From Ilumatobacteraceae bacterium (GTDB lineage Bacteria > Actinomycetota > Acidimicrobiia > Acidimicrobiales > Ilumatobacteraceae), in assembly GCA_025463305.1 (NCBI GenBank), contig JAOBWK010000033.1, positions 1-23,486 of the forward strand: DNA of 23,486 nt, given 5' to 3'. Position 1 is the first letter of the stretch. Each line of letters begins with the position of its first letter. Under the pieces are notes generated by a model, which saw nothing but the letters and a program-made list of their open reading frames with translations, ran no database searches and was not told the origin of the DNA. Of the stretch, positions 1-7,496 are shown one piece after another. The translations under genes and the position numbers were made by a program.

Positions 1-1
1 C

Positions 2-787
2 GCGGGCAGCCACGAGATCCTCGGGTTCCTGCCGGGCATGGAGGACCTGACCGGCACCCGCGAGATCTGGGAGGACGTCATCGGCGAATTCCCGAAGATG
101 TGGCTCCAGGACACGTACGAGGGCTACCAGGGCAAGTTCTGGTCGCTGCCGCCGCGCAAGATCCTGCCGAAGCCGTACGGGGGTGCGCATCCGGCGATGT
201 GGTACGCGGCCGGCAACGCGTCGAGCTACACGATGGCGGCGCGGAAAGGCCTGGGCGTGCTCGGGTTCTCGATCGGCGACCTCGGTGCCGCGGAGGCAGC
301 GGCCAAGGAGTACAAGGCTGCCATCGCCGAGGCCGAACCGATCGGTGCGTTCGTCAACGACAACCTGATGTGCGTCGTCGCCGCCTACGTCGGTGAGGAC
401 CGTGACGTGCTGTATCAACAGGCTGTCGACGCACGGCCGAACTACCTCGTCAGCAACGTGTTCCGGTACCACGACACGTTCGCTCATCCCGAGGGCGTTC
501 CGACGTGGCCGGACCTCATCCCCGACGCGACCATCGACGACGTCAAGTACATGGCAGATTCCGGCCAGCTGATCATCGGCGACCCCGACGACGCGCTCGC
601 GCAATGCCAGCGTTGGGCTTCGACCGGCGTCGATCAGCTGACGTTCGGCATCGGTCCGGCGACCCGCGAGCAGACGCTCGAGACGATCCGCCTGCTCGGC
701 GAGCACGTCATCCCCAAGGTCGACACCGAGCCGGTCCACCGCACCACGACGATGCGCCAGGCCGCGATCGCGCGGGCTTCCCGATGA
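2..787 (+). CDS. LLM-class flavin-dependent oxidoreductase, C-terminal part (5' end outside window)
   Basis: The reading frame is open from the window edge (AGSHEILGFLPGM precedes the first internal ATG at 38), so the gene starts upstream. The visible 261 residues look like the C-terminal two thirds of a bacterial luciferase-like (LLM) TIM-barrel enzyme using FMN or coenzyme F420. Family-like stretches are YEGYQGKFWSLPPRKILPKP, then GAHPAMWYAAGNASSYTMAA (cofactor-side strand), and late IIGDPDDALAQCQRWASTGVDQLTFGI, the usual segment near the barrel end. The substrate cannot be read from sequence. The stop codon overlaps the start of the cyclase gene (ATGA), so the two are probably co-transcribed. 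LLM enzymes are common in actinobacterial lipid and steroid loci, but this one lies about 17 kb from the steroid-like genes here, so a link is only possible. Confidence 0.85.
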   Translation, partial: AGSHEILGFLPGMEDLTGTREIWEDVIGEFPKMWLQDTYEGYQGKFWSLPPRKILPKPYGGAHPAMWYAAGNASSYTMAARKGLGVLGFSIGDLGAAEAAAKEYKAAIAEAEPIGAFVNDNLMCVVAAYVGEDRDVLYQQAVDARPNYLVSNVFRYHDTFAHPEGVPTWPDLIPDATIDDVKYMADSGQLIIGDPDDALAQCQRWASTGVDQLTFGIGPATREQTLETIRLLGEHVIPKVDTEPVHRTTTMRQAAIARASR

Positions 788-1713
788 GCTTCTCGTTCGG
801 TCCGGAGTTCGAGGAGCTCGCCGCGCAGGTCACCAACTGGGGCCGGTGGGGAGCCGACGACGAGATCGGCACGATCAACCTGATCACCTCCGAAGCGGTG
901 CGTCGCGGTGTCGCCGCGGTGCGCACCGGGCGCAACTTCTCGCTGGCGCTGCCGCTGTCGGAGGCCGAGGGCATCCAGGCGGGGTTCATCCCCGGCCGGG
1001 TCAACCCGCTTCGCGCAATGACCCAGCTGAACGTGCCGATGACGGGCGACCCCACGGGTCCCTGCGTCAACGACGACGTCGTCACGATGGGTCTGCAGTG
1101 CGCGACCCACTGGGACGGCCTCGGCCACGTCAGCTACCAGGGCTTGCTCTACAACGGCTACCCCGCCGCCGGGATCACGTGCTTCGGGGCCTCGCAGTGC
1201 GGCATCCAGCAGGTGGGCTCGATCGTGACCCGCGGCGTGCTGCTCGATGTGGCAGCGGCCAAAGGCGTCGACCGGCTCGACGGCGGCTATGCGATCACGG
1301 GCGAGGACCTCGACGCGGCCGCCGAGCTGGGCAAGGTCTCGGTGCAGCCCGGCGACGTCGTGCTCCTGCGCACCGGCCACATCCGGCTCCTCCCCGACAA
1401 GTTCGCCTACGGCGTGCCGTCGCCGGGTCCCTCGATCCACAGCGTCCGTTGGTTCCGCGATCACGATGTCGCCGCAGTCGCCACCGACAACCTCACGTTC
1501 GAGGTCTGGCCGTGCCTGCCCGACGGTGCACTGCTGCCCGTGCACATCCTCCACCTCACCTACATGGGGATGATGCAGGGCCAGAACTGGAACCTCGAGG
1601 CGTTGTCGGCGGATTGTGCGGCCGACGGCATCTACGAGTTCCTGCTCTCCGCCTCGCCGCAGCCGTTCACGGCTGCCGTCGGCTCACCGGTGAACCCGAT
1701 CGCGACGAAGTAG
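784..1713 (+). CDS. cyclase family protein (kynurenine formamidase-like metal hydrolase)
   Basis: The 309-residue protein starts at the ATG overlapping the preceding stop (ATGA), giving the N-terminus MSFSFGPEFEELAAQVTNWG. The family signature is seen as ATHWDGLGH, with H109, D111 and H115 as the likely metal ligands of the cyclase fold (Pfam PF04199). The early RWGADDEIGTINLIT and late DNLTFEVWP and LLPVHILHL segments are also typical of the long, roughly 300-residue members of this family. Such proteins hydrolyse amides or lactone-like bonds (kynurenine formamidase, isatin hydrolase) or are uncharacterised; this substrate is unknown. Linkage to an LLM oxidoreductase suggests a two-step oxidation and hydrolysis. 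The last 47 bases overlap the 3' end of the convergent DUF2520 gene. Confidence 0.85.
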   Translation: MSFSFGPEFEELAAQVTNWGRWGADDEIGTINLITSEAVRRGVAAVRTGRNFSLALPLSEAEGIQAGFIPGRVNPLRAMTQLNVPMTGDPTGPCVNDDVVTMGLQCATHWDGLGHVSYQGLLYNGYPAAGITCFGASQCGIQQVGSIVTRGVLLDVAAAKGVDRLDGGYAITGEDLDAAAELGKVSVQPGDVVLLRTGHIRLLPDKFAYGVPSPGPSIHSVRWFRDHDVAAVATDNLTFEVWPCLPDGALLPVHILHLTYMGMMQGQNWNLEALSADCAADGIYEFLLSASPQPFTAAVGSPVNPIATK

Positions 1714-2446
1714 CGCCGCCCGAACGCGCAGCGAGCGCGCGGGTGGCGGACGTCATCGTGTCGAACAGCTCGAGCATGTCCGGCGCGCGTTCGGCGATGG
1801 CGGCGCGTTGGCGGGCGATCGTGGCCTCGTCGCCGCGCGCCACCGGCCCGGTCAGCGCTGCCGGCCCGCCGAGGTCGGCCCAGGTCTCCACCGCAGCGCG
1901 CACGAGGGGGACGAGCAGCGCTCGTTCGATGCCCGTCGTCGCAAGGAGTGCCTCGGCGGCGTCTTCGAGGGGGACCAGGAAGTTCGAGGCGATCGACGCG
2001 GCGGCGTGGTAAGCGGCGCGGTCGTCGTCGCCGATCTCCACCGCGTGGAGACCGAGGAGGTCCGCCAGCCGATGGGCGATCGCCAGGGTGTCGGGAGTGC
2101 TGCCCGCGACCGCGGCGCCGGCGCCGGCGAACGTCGCGCCGGCGTGGGTCACCGTCATCAGCGGATGCACAGCGAAGCACGGTCGATCGCCGAGCACCGT
2201 CAGACCGAGCGAGCCGGCGCAATGGCCGATCACCGGGCCGTCGAGCACGCAGGCGGCCGCTGCCGCGATCTGCCCATCCGGTACGGCGAGGATGACCGTG
2301 TCGAAGCAAGCACCGTCGAAGCCCCGGCCGAACGGTCCCTCGACGTCGGCGTGCGATCTGAGGGCCGACATCAGGGCGTTGCCCATCCGCCCGTTCCCGA
2401 CGACGGCGATCCGTCCGAGCGAAGCGTCGGCGTCGCCCTCGATCAC
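1667..2446 (-). CDS. Rossmann-like and DUF2520 domain-containing protein
   Basis: The 259-residue protein starts at GTG 2446, whose bases overlap the TGA of the upstream NADH dehydrogenase gene (GTGA), indicating translational coupling. The N-terminus carries a dinucleotide-binding turn, RIAVVGNGRMGNAL (GNGRMG at residues 17-22), followed by VILAVPDGQI and CFAVHPLMTV, as in ProC- or prephenate-dehydrogenase-like NAD(P) folds. The C-terminal part, with AAYHAAASIASNFLVPLEDA, matches the helical DUF2520 domain. The biochemical function of this pair of domains is not established. The frame stays open upstream to 3757, but that part is the shadow of the NADH dehydrogenase gene. The arginine/serine-rich tail overlaps the cyclase gene by 47 bases. 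Confidence 0.85.
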   Translation of the reverse strand: MIEGDADASLGRIAVVGNGRMGNALMSALRSHADVEGPFGRGFDGACFDTVILAVPDGQIAAAAACVLDGPVIGHCAGSLGLTVLGDRPCFAVHPLMTVTHAGATFAGAGAAVAGSTPDTLAIAHRLADLLGLHAVEIGDDDRAAYHAAASIASNFLVPLEDAAEALLATTGIERALLVPLVRAAVETWADLGGPAALTGPVARGDEATIARQRAAIAERAPDMLELFDTMTSATRALAARSGGATSSRSGSPVSRRQP

Positions 2447-3714
2447 GAGATGTCCGTCGGCTGGGGGCGGCTCACGTCGTCCTCGGTCAGCAGCCGCGCG
2501 GCGCGGTCGTAGGTGAGGTAGTTCCAGGTCCAGTTGACGAGCACGTTGGCGCGGTTGCGGAACCCCATCAGGTAGACGATGTGCAGACCCAGCCAGGCCA
2601 GCCAGCCGAGCGTGCCGGACAGGCGCATCCCGTTGGCGAGCTCGGCCACCGCGTCGTGCCGTCCGATGGTGGCCATCGAGCCCTTGTCGGTGTACCGGAA
2701 GGCCTGCGTGGGCTGCCCCGCGAGCTGCCGGGCGATCTGACGCGCGACGTGGTGGCCGCCCTGGATCGCGGGCTGGGCGACCTGGGGCAGGGGATCGGCG
2801 GCGTCGGTGGCGATGTCGCCGATCGCGAAGACCTCCGGGTGTTCCGGCACGGCGAGGTCGGGCCCGACGACGATGCGACCGCCACGACCGAGTGGCACGC
2901 CGAGCATCGACGCGAGCGGGTTGGCGCGCACGCCGGCCGCCCAGACGACGGTGGCAGCATCGATCCGGCGACCGTCGGCGAGCACCACCGACGAGGCGTC
3001 GATGCGGTCGACGCCGATGCCGGTGACGACCTCGACGCCACGCCGGGTGAGCGTGCGCCGCGCCCGCTCGCCGCTCGCGGTGCTGAACGTGCCGAGCAGC
3101 CGATCGGCCGCCTCGACGAGCACGACCCGCGCCCGGCGCACGTCGAGCTGGGGGAAGTCCTTTGCCAGCACGTGGTCGAACAGCTCCATCATCCCGCCGG
3201 CCATCTCGACGCCCGTCGGCCCGCCGCCGCACACCACGACGCTGAGCGCCGCCGGGTCCATCGCGGCCGGGTCCGCGGATGCCGCCTCGAACTTGCCGAG
3301 CACGTGGTTGCGCAGCGCGACCGCGTCCTCCACCGACTTCAGCGTGAACGCGTGCTCGTCCACCCCCGGCACGTCGTAGGAGTTGCTCACCGCGCCGGCA
3401 GCGACCACGAGCGTGTCGTAACCCAACGGCTGTCCGGCGCTCAGCTGCAGCACGCGAGCATCGAGGTCGATCCCGGTGACCCGGGCCATCCGGAACGTGA
3501 CGTTGCGCTGCCGGCGGAAGATGCCGCGCACGGCGTAGGCGATGTCGTCGCCGCCCAACCCCGCCGTGGCCACCTGGTACAGCAGCGGCTGGAAGGTGTG
3601 GAAGTTGTTCGCGTCGATCACGACGACGTCGACCGCGGTGTGGCGCAGGCTCCGGGCGACGGCGAGGCCGCCGAACCCGGCGCCGATCACGACGACGCGA
3701 TGCCGGTGGCTCAT
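2443..3714 (-). CDS. ndh: type II NADH dehydrogenase (NAD(P)/FAD-dependent oxidoreductase)
   Basis: The 423-residue flavoprotein should pass electrons from NADH to quinone at the inner face of the membrane without pumping protons. The FAD site is VVVIGAGFGGL (GAGFGG at 11-16) with an acidic residue closing the second strand (VVVIDANN). FQPLLYQVATAGL is diagnostic for NDH-2. A second nucleotide fold, VCGGGPTGVEMAG (161-173), binds NADH, and VFAIGDIA (296-302) plus AQPAIQGGHHVA contact flavin and quinone. The C-terminal GWLAWLGLHIVYLMGF is the usual amphipathic or membrane-anchoring segment. Length is normal. The start ATG lies 41 bp from the divergent gene at 3756. It is followed by the DUF2520 gene with a 4-nt overlap. 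Sulfide:quinone reductase-like relatives are less likely because the FQPLLYQVAT motif is intact. Confidence 0.93.
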   Translation of the reverse strand: MSHRHRVVVIGAGFGGLAVARSLRHTAVDVVVIDANNFHTFQPLLYQVATAGLGGDDIAYAVRGIFRRQRNVTFRMARVTGIDLDARVLQLSAGQPLGYDTLVVAAGAVSNSYDVPGVDEHAFTLKSVEDAVALRNHVLGKFEAASADPAAMDPAALSVVVCGGGPTGVEMAGGMMELFDHVLAKDFPQLDVRRARVVLVEAADRLLGTFSTASGERARRTLTRRGVEVVTGIGVDRIDASSVVLADGRRIDAATVVWAAGVRANPLASMLGVPLGRGGRIVVGPDLAVPEHPEVFAIGDIATDAADPLPQVAQPAIQGGHHVARQIARQLAGQPTQAFRYTDKGSMATIGRHDAVAELANGMRLSGTLGWLAWLGLHIVYLMGFRNRANVLVNWTWNYLTYDRAARLLTEDDVSRPQPTDIS

Positions 3715-3742
3715 GGCTCAAGGCTATGTGTTCCGGGCGCCC

Positions 3743-3748
3743 TAGCCT
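3743..3748 (+). promoter_or_regulatory. putative -10 element of a leaderless promoter
   Basis: TAGCCT fits the actinobacterial TAnnnT -10 pattern and ends 7 nt before the ATG at 3756, the spacing seen for leaderless transcripts. No convincing -35 or ribosome binding site is visible. This also favours ATG 3756 over the upstream in-frame ATG at 3726. Confidence 0.4.
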
Positions 3749-3755
3749 GTCGGGC

Positions 3756-4430
3756 ATGTCCGATCACGAAACCGTGGAACCTGCCGGCGAACGGGCCGAC
3801 GAGGCCGCTGCCGAGCGAGCGATCCGCCGCTACCTCCAGTGGCTCGCCGACCCCGCCAGCATCGTCGACAGCGCGGCGATCGACGCTGCCGAGGCACGCG
3901 CCCGCGAGACCACCGACGTGATCGAGAAGTTGAAGGCGCTGAGCCGGGTCGAGAACCTCCGCGCCGGCGACAGCGCGTCCGTGCGCCGTGCGTTCCTCGA
4001 TCACGCCAAGTCGTGGGGTGAGGCGAACGAGATCAGCGCGGCCTCGTGGATCCGTCTCGGCGTGCCGCCCGAGGTGCTGCGCGAGGCGGGCATCACCGGC
4101 AACCGCGCGGCGGTCCGGCCATCGACGTACGGCTCATCCGGCGGCTCGGGCGGCTCGTCTTCCGGTCGCCCGACGGCGTCCCGTTCCGGCGGCACGCCAC
4201 GGCCGAAGGCGGCCAGCGTCCCGACGGGCGAGATCGTCGCCCACGTCGCCACGCTCACCGAGCCGTTCGTGCTGACCGATCTGAGCGAGTCCGTCGGTGG
4301 CAGCCCGATGACGGTGCGCAAGGCCGTCGATCAGCTCGTCGCCGACGGCAAGGTCCGTCGACTCGGCCCCGATCCGCGCCACAACGGCCGCGGCCGGGCC
4401 CCGATCCGGTACGAGACCGTCGCGTCCTGA
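3756..4430 (+). CDS. hypothetical protein with C-terminal winged-helix domain
   Basis: I do not recognise this 224-residue protein. Residues 14-115 are charged and helical (RAIRRYLQWLADP, ARARETTDVIEKLKALSRVE, SWIRLGVPPEVLREAGI). Residues about 118-155 form a Gly/Ser/Arg/Pro-rich flexible linker. Residues 158-224 look like a winged helix: FVLTDLSESVGGSPMTVRKAVDQLVADGKVRRL gives a helix-turn-helix followed by a wing rich in Arg and Asn (PDPRHNGRGRAP). It may therefore bind DNA, with the N-terminal part acting in oligomerisation or partner binding. ATG 3756 was chosen because a TAGCCT -10 lies 7 nt upstream. An upstream in-frame ATG at 3726 would add ten residues lacking support. It is divergent from ndh (41-bp gap) and convergent with the next gene (4-bp gap). 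Confidence 0.7.
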   Translation: MSDHETVEPAGERADEAAAERAIRRYLQWLADPASIVDSAAIDAAEARARETTDVIEKLKALSRVENLRAGDSASVRRAFLDHAKSWGEANEISAASWIRLGVPPEVLREAGITGNRAAVRPSTYGSSGGSGGSSSGRPTASRSGGTPRPKAASVPTGEIVAHVATLTEPFVLTDLSESVGGSPMTVRKAVDQLVADGKVRRLGPDPRHNGRGRAPIRYETVAS

Positions 4431-4434
4431 GGGC

Positions 4435-5262
4435 TCAGCGTTCGATCAGCGCGACGATCGAGTCGCGCATCGCCCGGTCGAAGCGGTCGAGCGCGTCATC
4501 GTCGAGCAGATCGAGCGACAGGTACGGGTTGTGGTCCTCGAGCTCCATCAGGATGAGCTCGCCGTTCGCCATCCTGCAGGCGTCGACACGTTGGATGCCG
4601 TGGTCGATCCGGTTCCACTCGATGAACCACCGCGCGAACTCGAGATCGGCCGCCGACGGATCGAACAGCTCGAGCTCCCACCGCCGCGCCGGATCGGGCG
4701 CGACGAGCGCGTAGTGGAACTCGTGATCGACGAACACGAACGACACCTCGTTGACGAACGGGATCACGGGCTGGAGCAGCACGGAACCGTCGAACGTGAT
4801 CCCTGTCAGCTCGCCGGCACCGACCACGGACATGCCGATGGAATCCGATCCGAGCATCAGCTTCACCATGTATGCCGCGAGTGGGGGCAGCCGTCCGATG
4901 TCGGCGAGCCGATCGATGGTGAGGATCACCGCGGCGCCTTCGCGGCTGAGGTCGACGAGGTACTGCTTGCCGAGCATGTCCGCCCGCCCGGTCAGCTCGT
5001 TGAAGACCACGACGCCCCGCTCGGTCGCCGCGGCGCGGAACGCGTCGTACGCGGCCTGATGGCGGATCGCCGGCCCGCTGTTGCGGACGACGACGGCATC
5101 GAAGGAGTCCATCAACGCCTCCGCCGCCGGCTGCGCGCACAGCGCGATGTCGAAGTGCTCCGCCAGCCGGGCCGTCAGCCCGAGGTCCTCGTCGCGGTAC
5201 ACCCGCCCCCGTGCCGCGTACGCGAGATCGGTGACGTAGAGCAGGCGGTACCGGGCTGACAT
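4435..5262 (-). CDS. ATP-grasp-like protein (glutathione synthetase/RimK-type fold), substrate unknown
   Basis: The 275-residue protein looks like a compact ATP-grasp enzyme. After an N-terminal pre-ATP-grasp region (DAVVVRNSGPAIRH; NELTGRADMLGKQYLVDLS), residues 132-146 read MVKLMLGSDSIGMSV, resembling the ATP-binding lysine and Gly/Ser loop of the fold. LLQPVIPFVNEVSFVFVDHEFHYAL (163-187) resembles the strand and hinge that follow, and VDACRMANGELILMELEDHNPYLS contains D227, E240, E242 and N245 in the positions of the metal-binding Asp/Glu/Asn. Enzymes of this fold ligate a carboxylate to an amine or thiol via an acyl phosphate. The substrate is not readable. The lysine strand has KLML rather than the usual KP, so activity is not certain. 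Start ATG 5262; it ends 4 nt from the convergent neighbour. Confidence 0.65.
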   Translation of the reverse strand: MSARYRLLYVTDLAYAARGRVYRDEDLGLTARLAEHFDIALCAQPAAEALMDSFDAVVVRNSGPAIRHQAAYDAFRAAATERGVVVFNELTGRADMLGKQYLVDLSREGAAVILTIDRLADIGRLPPLAAYMVKLMLGSDSIGMSVVGAGELTGITFDGSVLLQPVIPFVNEVSFVFVDHEFHYALVAPDPARRWELELFDPSAADLEFARWFIEWNRIDHGIQRVDACRMANGELILMELEDHNPYLSLDLLDDDALDRFDRAMRDSIVALIER

Positions 5263-5281
5263 CCCGCCCTGTCTAGCGGCC

Positions 5282-6430
5282 TCAGCGCCTCGCGATGGCG
5301 TCGCCGGTGTCGAGGTCGAAGAGGTGCATGCGGGTGGTGTCGACGGTGAGGCGCGTCCGGTCGCCGACCTGGACCTCCTGGCGGGTGTCGAGCGAGGCGA
5401 TGAACGTCGAGGTCGGTGCGGTGCTGACGATCACACCGTCGTCGTTCTGGGTGACGGCCGGCGCCTCGAGCATGGAGTGCACGAGGAGCTCGTTGCCGAG
5501 CATCTCCACCAGTTCGACGGTGACGTCGAGCCAGGCCGCACCGTCATGGCCGACGGCACCGGGGCGCAGCCCTACCCCGACTCGCCGGCCCACCGTGCCG
5601 GCGAGGCCGGGGTAGGCGACGAGCGCGGCCGGTTCCAGCAGCAGGGACTGGTCGCCGACGGCGATCGACAGCTGGTCGCCGACCGCGGTGACCTGGCCGA
5701 GCACCACGTTCATCGACGGCGAGCCGATGAACTGGGCGACGAACATGTTCGCCGGCGTCTCGTACAGCTCGCGCGGCGACGCGCACTGCATCAGCTCGCC
5801 CCGGCGCAGCACGGCCACGCGGTCGCCCATCGTCATCGCTTCGACCTGATCGTGGGTGACGTAGACCGTGGTGATGCCGAGCCGGTTCTGGAGCCGCTGG
5901 ATCTCGGCACGGGTCTGCACGCGCAGCTGTGCGTCGAGGTTCGACAGCGGCTCGTCCATCAGGAACAGCCGCGGCTCGCGCACGATGGCGCGGCCCATCG
6001 CGACACGCTGGCGCTGGCCGCCGGACAGCTGCCCAGGCTTGCGATCGAGCACAGCCGTGAGCTCGAGCATCTGCGCGACCTCGTTGACCTTGCGCGCGAT
6101 CTCCTGCTTCGGCACCTTCTTCAGCGTCATTGCAAATGCAATGTTCTGGCCCACGGTCATGTTCGGGTACAGCGCGTAGCTCTGGAACACCATCGCGATG
6201 TCGCGCTGCTGGGGACCCTGTTCGTTGACGCGCACGCCGTCGATCAGCATCTCGCCGTCGGTGATCTCCTCGAGTCCGGCGATCATCCGCAGCACGGTGG
6301 ACTTGCCGCATCCGGACGGGCCGACGAGCACCAGGAACTCGCCGTCGGCGACCTCCAGGTCGAGCTCGCGGACGGCCTCGTAGCCGTTGTCGTAACGCTT
6401 GTTCAGCTTGTCGAGGGTGAGCGTCGCCAT
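5282..6430 (-). CDS. sugar ABC transporter ATP-binding protein (MsmK/UgpC family)
   Basis: The 382-residue ATPase energises carbohydrate uptake through permeases of the MalFG type. Walker A is GPSGCGKST (37-45), the Q-loop is in VFQSYALYPN (Q83), the ABC signature is LSGGQ (135-139), and Walker B is LFLMDEP (155-161) followed by LSNLDAQLR. The H-loop is TVYVTHDQ. The C-terminal 140 residues form the regulatory TOBE/MalK-type domain (GVGLRPGA, ending in HLFDLDTGDAI). Start ATG 6430 follows an AAAGG-like ribosome binding site. It is transcribed away from the permease operon and is separated from it by the IclR gene. MsmK/UgpC ATPases can be shared among several sugar transporters, so it may serve more than this one. 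Confidence 0.95.
   Translation of the reverse strand: MATLTLDKLNKRYDNGYEAVRELDLEVADGEFLVLVGPSGCGKSTVLRMIAGLEEITDGEMLIDGVRVNEQGPQQRDIAMVFQSYALYPNMTVGQNIAFAMTLKKVPKQEIARKVNEVAQMLELTAVLDRKPGQLSGGQRQRVAMGRAIVREPRLFLMDEPLSNLDAQLRVQTRAEIQRLQNRLGITTVYVTHDQVEAMTMGDRVAVLRRGELMQCASPRELYETPANMFVAQFIGSPSMNVVLGQVTAVGDQLSIAVGDQSLLLEPAALVAYPGLAGTVGRRVGVGLRPGAVGHDGAAWLDVTVELVEMLGNELLVHSMLEAPAVTQNDDGVIVSTAPTSTFIASLDTRQEVQVGDRTRLTVDTTRMHLFDLDTGDAIARR
6130..6141. repeat. AT-rich palindromic 12-mer, copy 1
   Basis: TTGCAAATGCAA lies inside the ABC ATPase gene, within a longer perfect inverted repeat (CATTGCA-AA-TGCAATG, 6128-6143). The same 12-mer in reverse orientation occurs at 16765-16776. Both encode Ala-Phe-Ala as GCA TTT GCA, codons that are uncommon in this GC-rich sequence. 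Confidence 0.35.
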
Positions 6431-6558
6431 ACCGGGCCTTTGCTGTGCTGTCGGGGGAGAGGGGTGTGCGTTGACGGATCGATCGGTGTCTGCAACTCTT
6501 GTCCGTCGCCGGGCCAGCCGCCCGCATCTGGACAGCCAAGACTGGGGACGGCAGCAGG

Positions 6559-7356
6559 ATGGCCGATGAATCCGACATCGTGATCGCCGAAGACGGCCGG
6601 CGGTTGCGACCGGTGAAGTCGGTCAGCCATGCGATCGATCTGCTCGATGTGCTCGCTGCCGACGGCGAGCCGATGGGCGTGACCGAGCTGGCGATCGCCA
6701 GCAAGATGTCGAAGACCGCGGCCTACAACCTGGTGACCACGCTCGAGCTGCGCGGCCTGGTCCGCCGCGATGCGCAGAACCGCTACAGCCTCGGCTGGCG
6801 GCTGCTGGAGCTCGGCGAGGTGGTGCGCCTGTCGTCCACGCTCGGTGCCGTCGCGACGTCGCGCGTCGCCGCGCTGGCCGAGTCCGCCGGCGAAACAGCG
6901 CTGCTCGCCGTGCTCGACAACAACACGGTCTTCTGCGTCGAGCTCGCCGAGAGCCGCCGCTCGGCTGCGATGTCGTTCACGCCCGGACACCGGCAGCGGA
7001 TCGAGCAGCAGGCGGCCGGCTGCGTGCTGATGGCCTACAGCGCCGCCGGCCGCCGTCGCCGCTACCTCGACGACACGAGCCGCAGCGACGCGCTGGCCGC
7101 CACGCTCGACCGGATCAAAGCCGACGGCTACGCGGTGGTCACCGACGGCCCCGAACCGGGCGTCGTCAGCGTGGCCGTGCCGGTGTTCGACTACACGCGC
7201 GAGGCCGTGGCCGGCCTGTCGCTGATGGGCCCGGCGACGCGCTTCACGGCCGATCGGGTCCGCGAGCTGGTCCGGCTGCTGACCCAGGAGTCGGCCGTGA
7301 TCAGCCGTTCGTTGGGCTCGACGGCCGTGCACCAGACCGCCGTCGGCGAAGCCTGA
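6559..7356 (+). CDS. IclR family transcriptional regulator
   Basis: The 265-residue protein has the IclR layout: an N-terminal winged helix (about 19-80: KSVSHAIDLLDVL, then VTELAIASKMSKTAAYNLVTTLELRGLV as the helix-turn-helix, then NRYSLGWRLLELG) and a C-terminal effector-binding domain (about 90-255; FCVELAESRRSAAMSFTPGHR, then DGPEPGVVSVAVPVFD). IclR proteins bind palindromic operators as dimers or tetramers and respond to small metabolites. ATG 6559 was chosen for its GCAGG ribosome site and because upstream in-frame starts add residues not typical of the family. It sits between the divergent ATPase and the downstream sugar operon, and the inverted repeats before the binding-protein gene are its likely target. 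IclR control of an amino-sugar locus is unusual; GntR or ROK regulators are common there. Confidence 0.9.
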   Translation: MADESDIVIAEDGRRLRPVKSVSHAIDLLDVLAADGEPMGVTELAIASKMSKTAAYNLVTTLELRGLVRRDAQNRYSLGWRLLELGEVVRLSSTLGAVATSRVAALAESAGETALLAVLDNNTVFCVELAESRRSAAMSFTPGHRQRIEQQAAGCVLMAYSAAGRRRRYLDDTSRSDALAATLDRIKADGYAVVTDGPEPGVVSVAVPVFDYTREAVAGLSLMGPATRFTADRVRELVRLLTQESAVISRSLGSTAVHQTAVGEA

Positions 7357-7408
7357 GCCGACCGCGGCGGGCGGTCCCGGCGGTTCGGGATGGCCCGAAG
7401 GGGATTGA

Positions 7409-7437
7409 TTGACGCGCCATCTGTCGATCGCTAGAGT
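7409..7437 (+). promoter_or_regulatory. sigma70-type promoter of the sugar-uptake operon
   Basis: TTGACG at 7409-7414 and TAGAGT at 7432-7437 are separated by exactly 17 nt, an excellent housekeeping-type promoter. Transcription would start near 7444-7446, directly at the inverted repeat 7447-7459. A decamer CTAGAGTCTG covering this -10 recurs on the minus strand before the TetR gene (17653-17662). Confidence 0.6.
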
Positions 7438-7446
7438 CTGCACCAG

Positions 7447-7472
7447 AGAACGCTGTTCTGCAATAGGGAACA
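7447..7472. promoter_or_regulatory. putative regulator operator (overlapping inverted repeats)
   Basis: Two overlapping inverted repeats are visible: AGAAC-GCT-GTTCT (7447-7459, perfect 5-bp arms) and TGTTC-N9-GAACA (7454-7472, perfect 5-bp arms). They lie just after the predicted -10, where a bound protein would block transcription. IclR proteins often bind such spaced palindromes, and an IclR gene ends about 90 bp upstream, so IclR repression of the operon is the simplest reading. No copy was found in the ATPase/IclR intergenic region. Confidence 0.45.
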
Positions 7473-7496
7473 GCCGTGGGCAAGGGGAGACACCGC

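Noticed and set aside
2447..3757. N-terminal extension of the DUF2520 frame to 3757 (possible fusion protein)
   Set aside because: The extension reads the ndh gene in a wrong frame (Arg-rich, no domain). The GTG at 2446 with a GTGA overlap explains the start.
2581..3921. 446-residue open frame on the plus strand opposite ndh
   Set aside because: The composition is biased, there is no motif, and the opposite strand encodes a clear NDH-2 with all motifs.
7476..7496. Upstream GTG start for the binding protein
   Set aside because: It would begin only 4 nt beyond the operator repeat. ATG 7497 has a better ribosome site (AAGGGGAG) and gives a normal lipoprotein signal.
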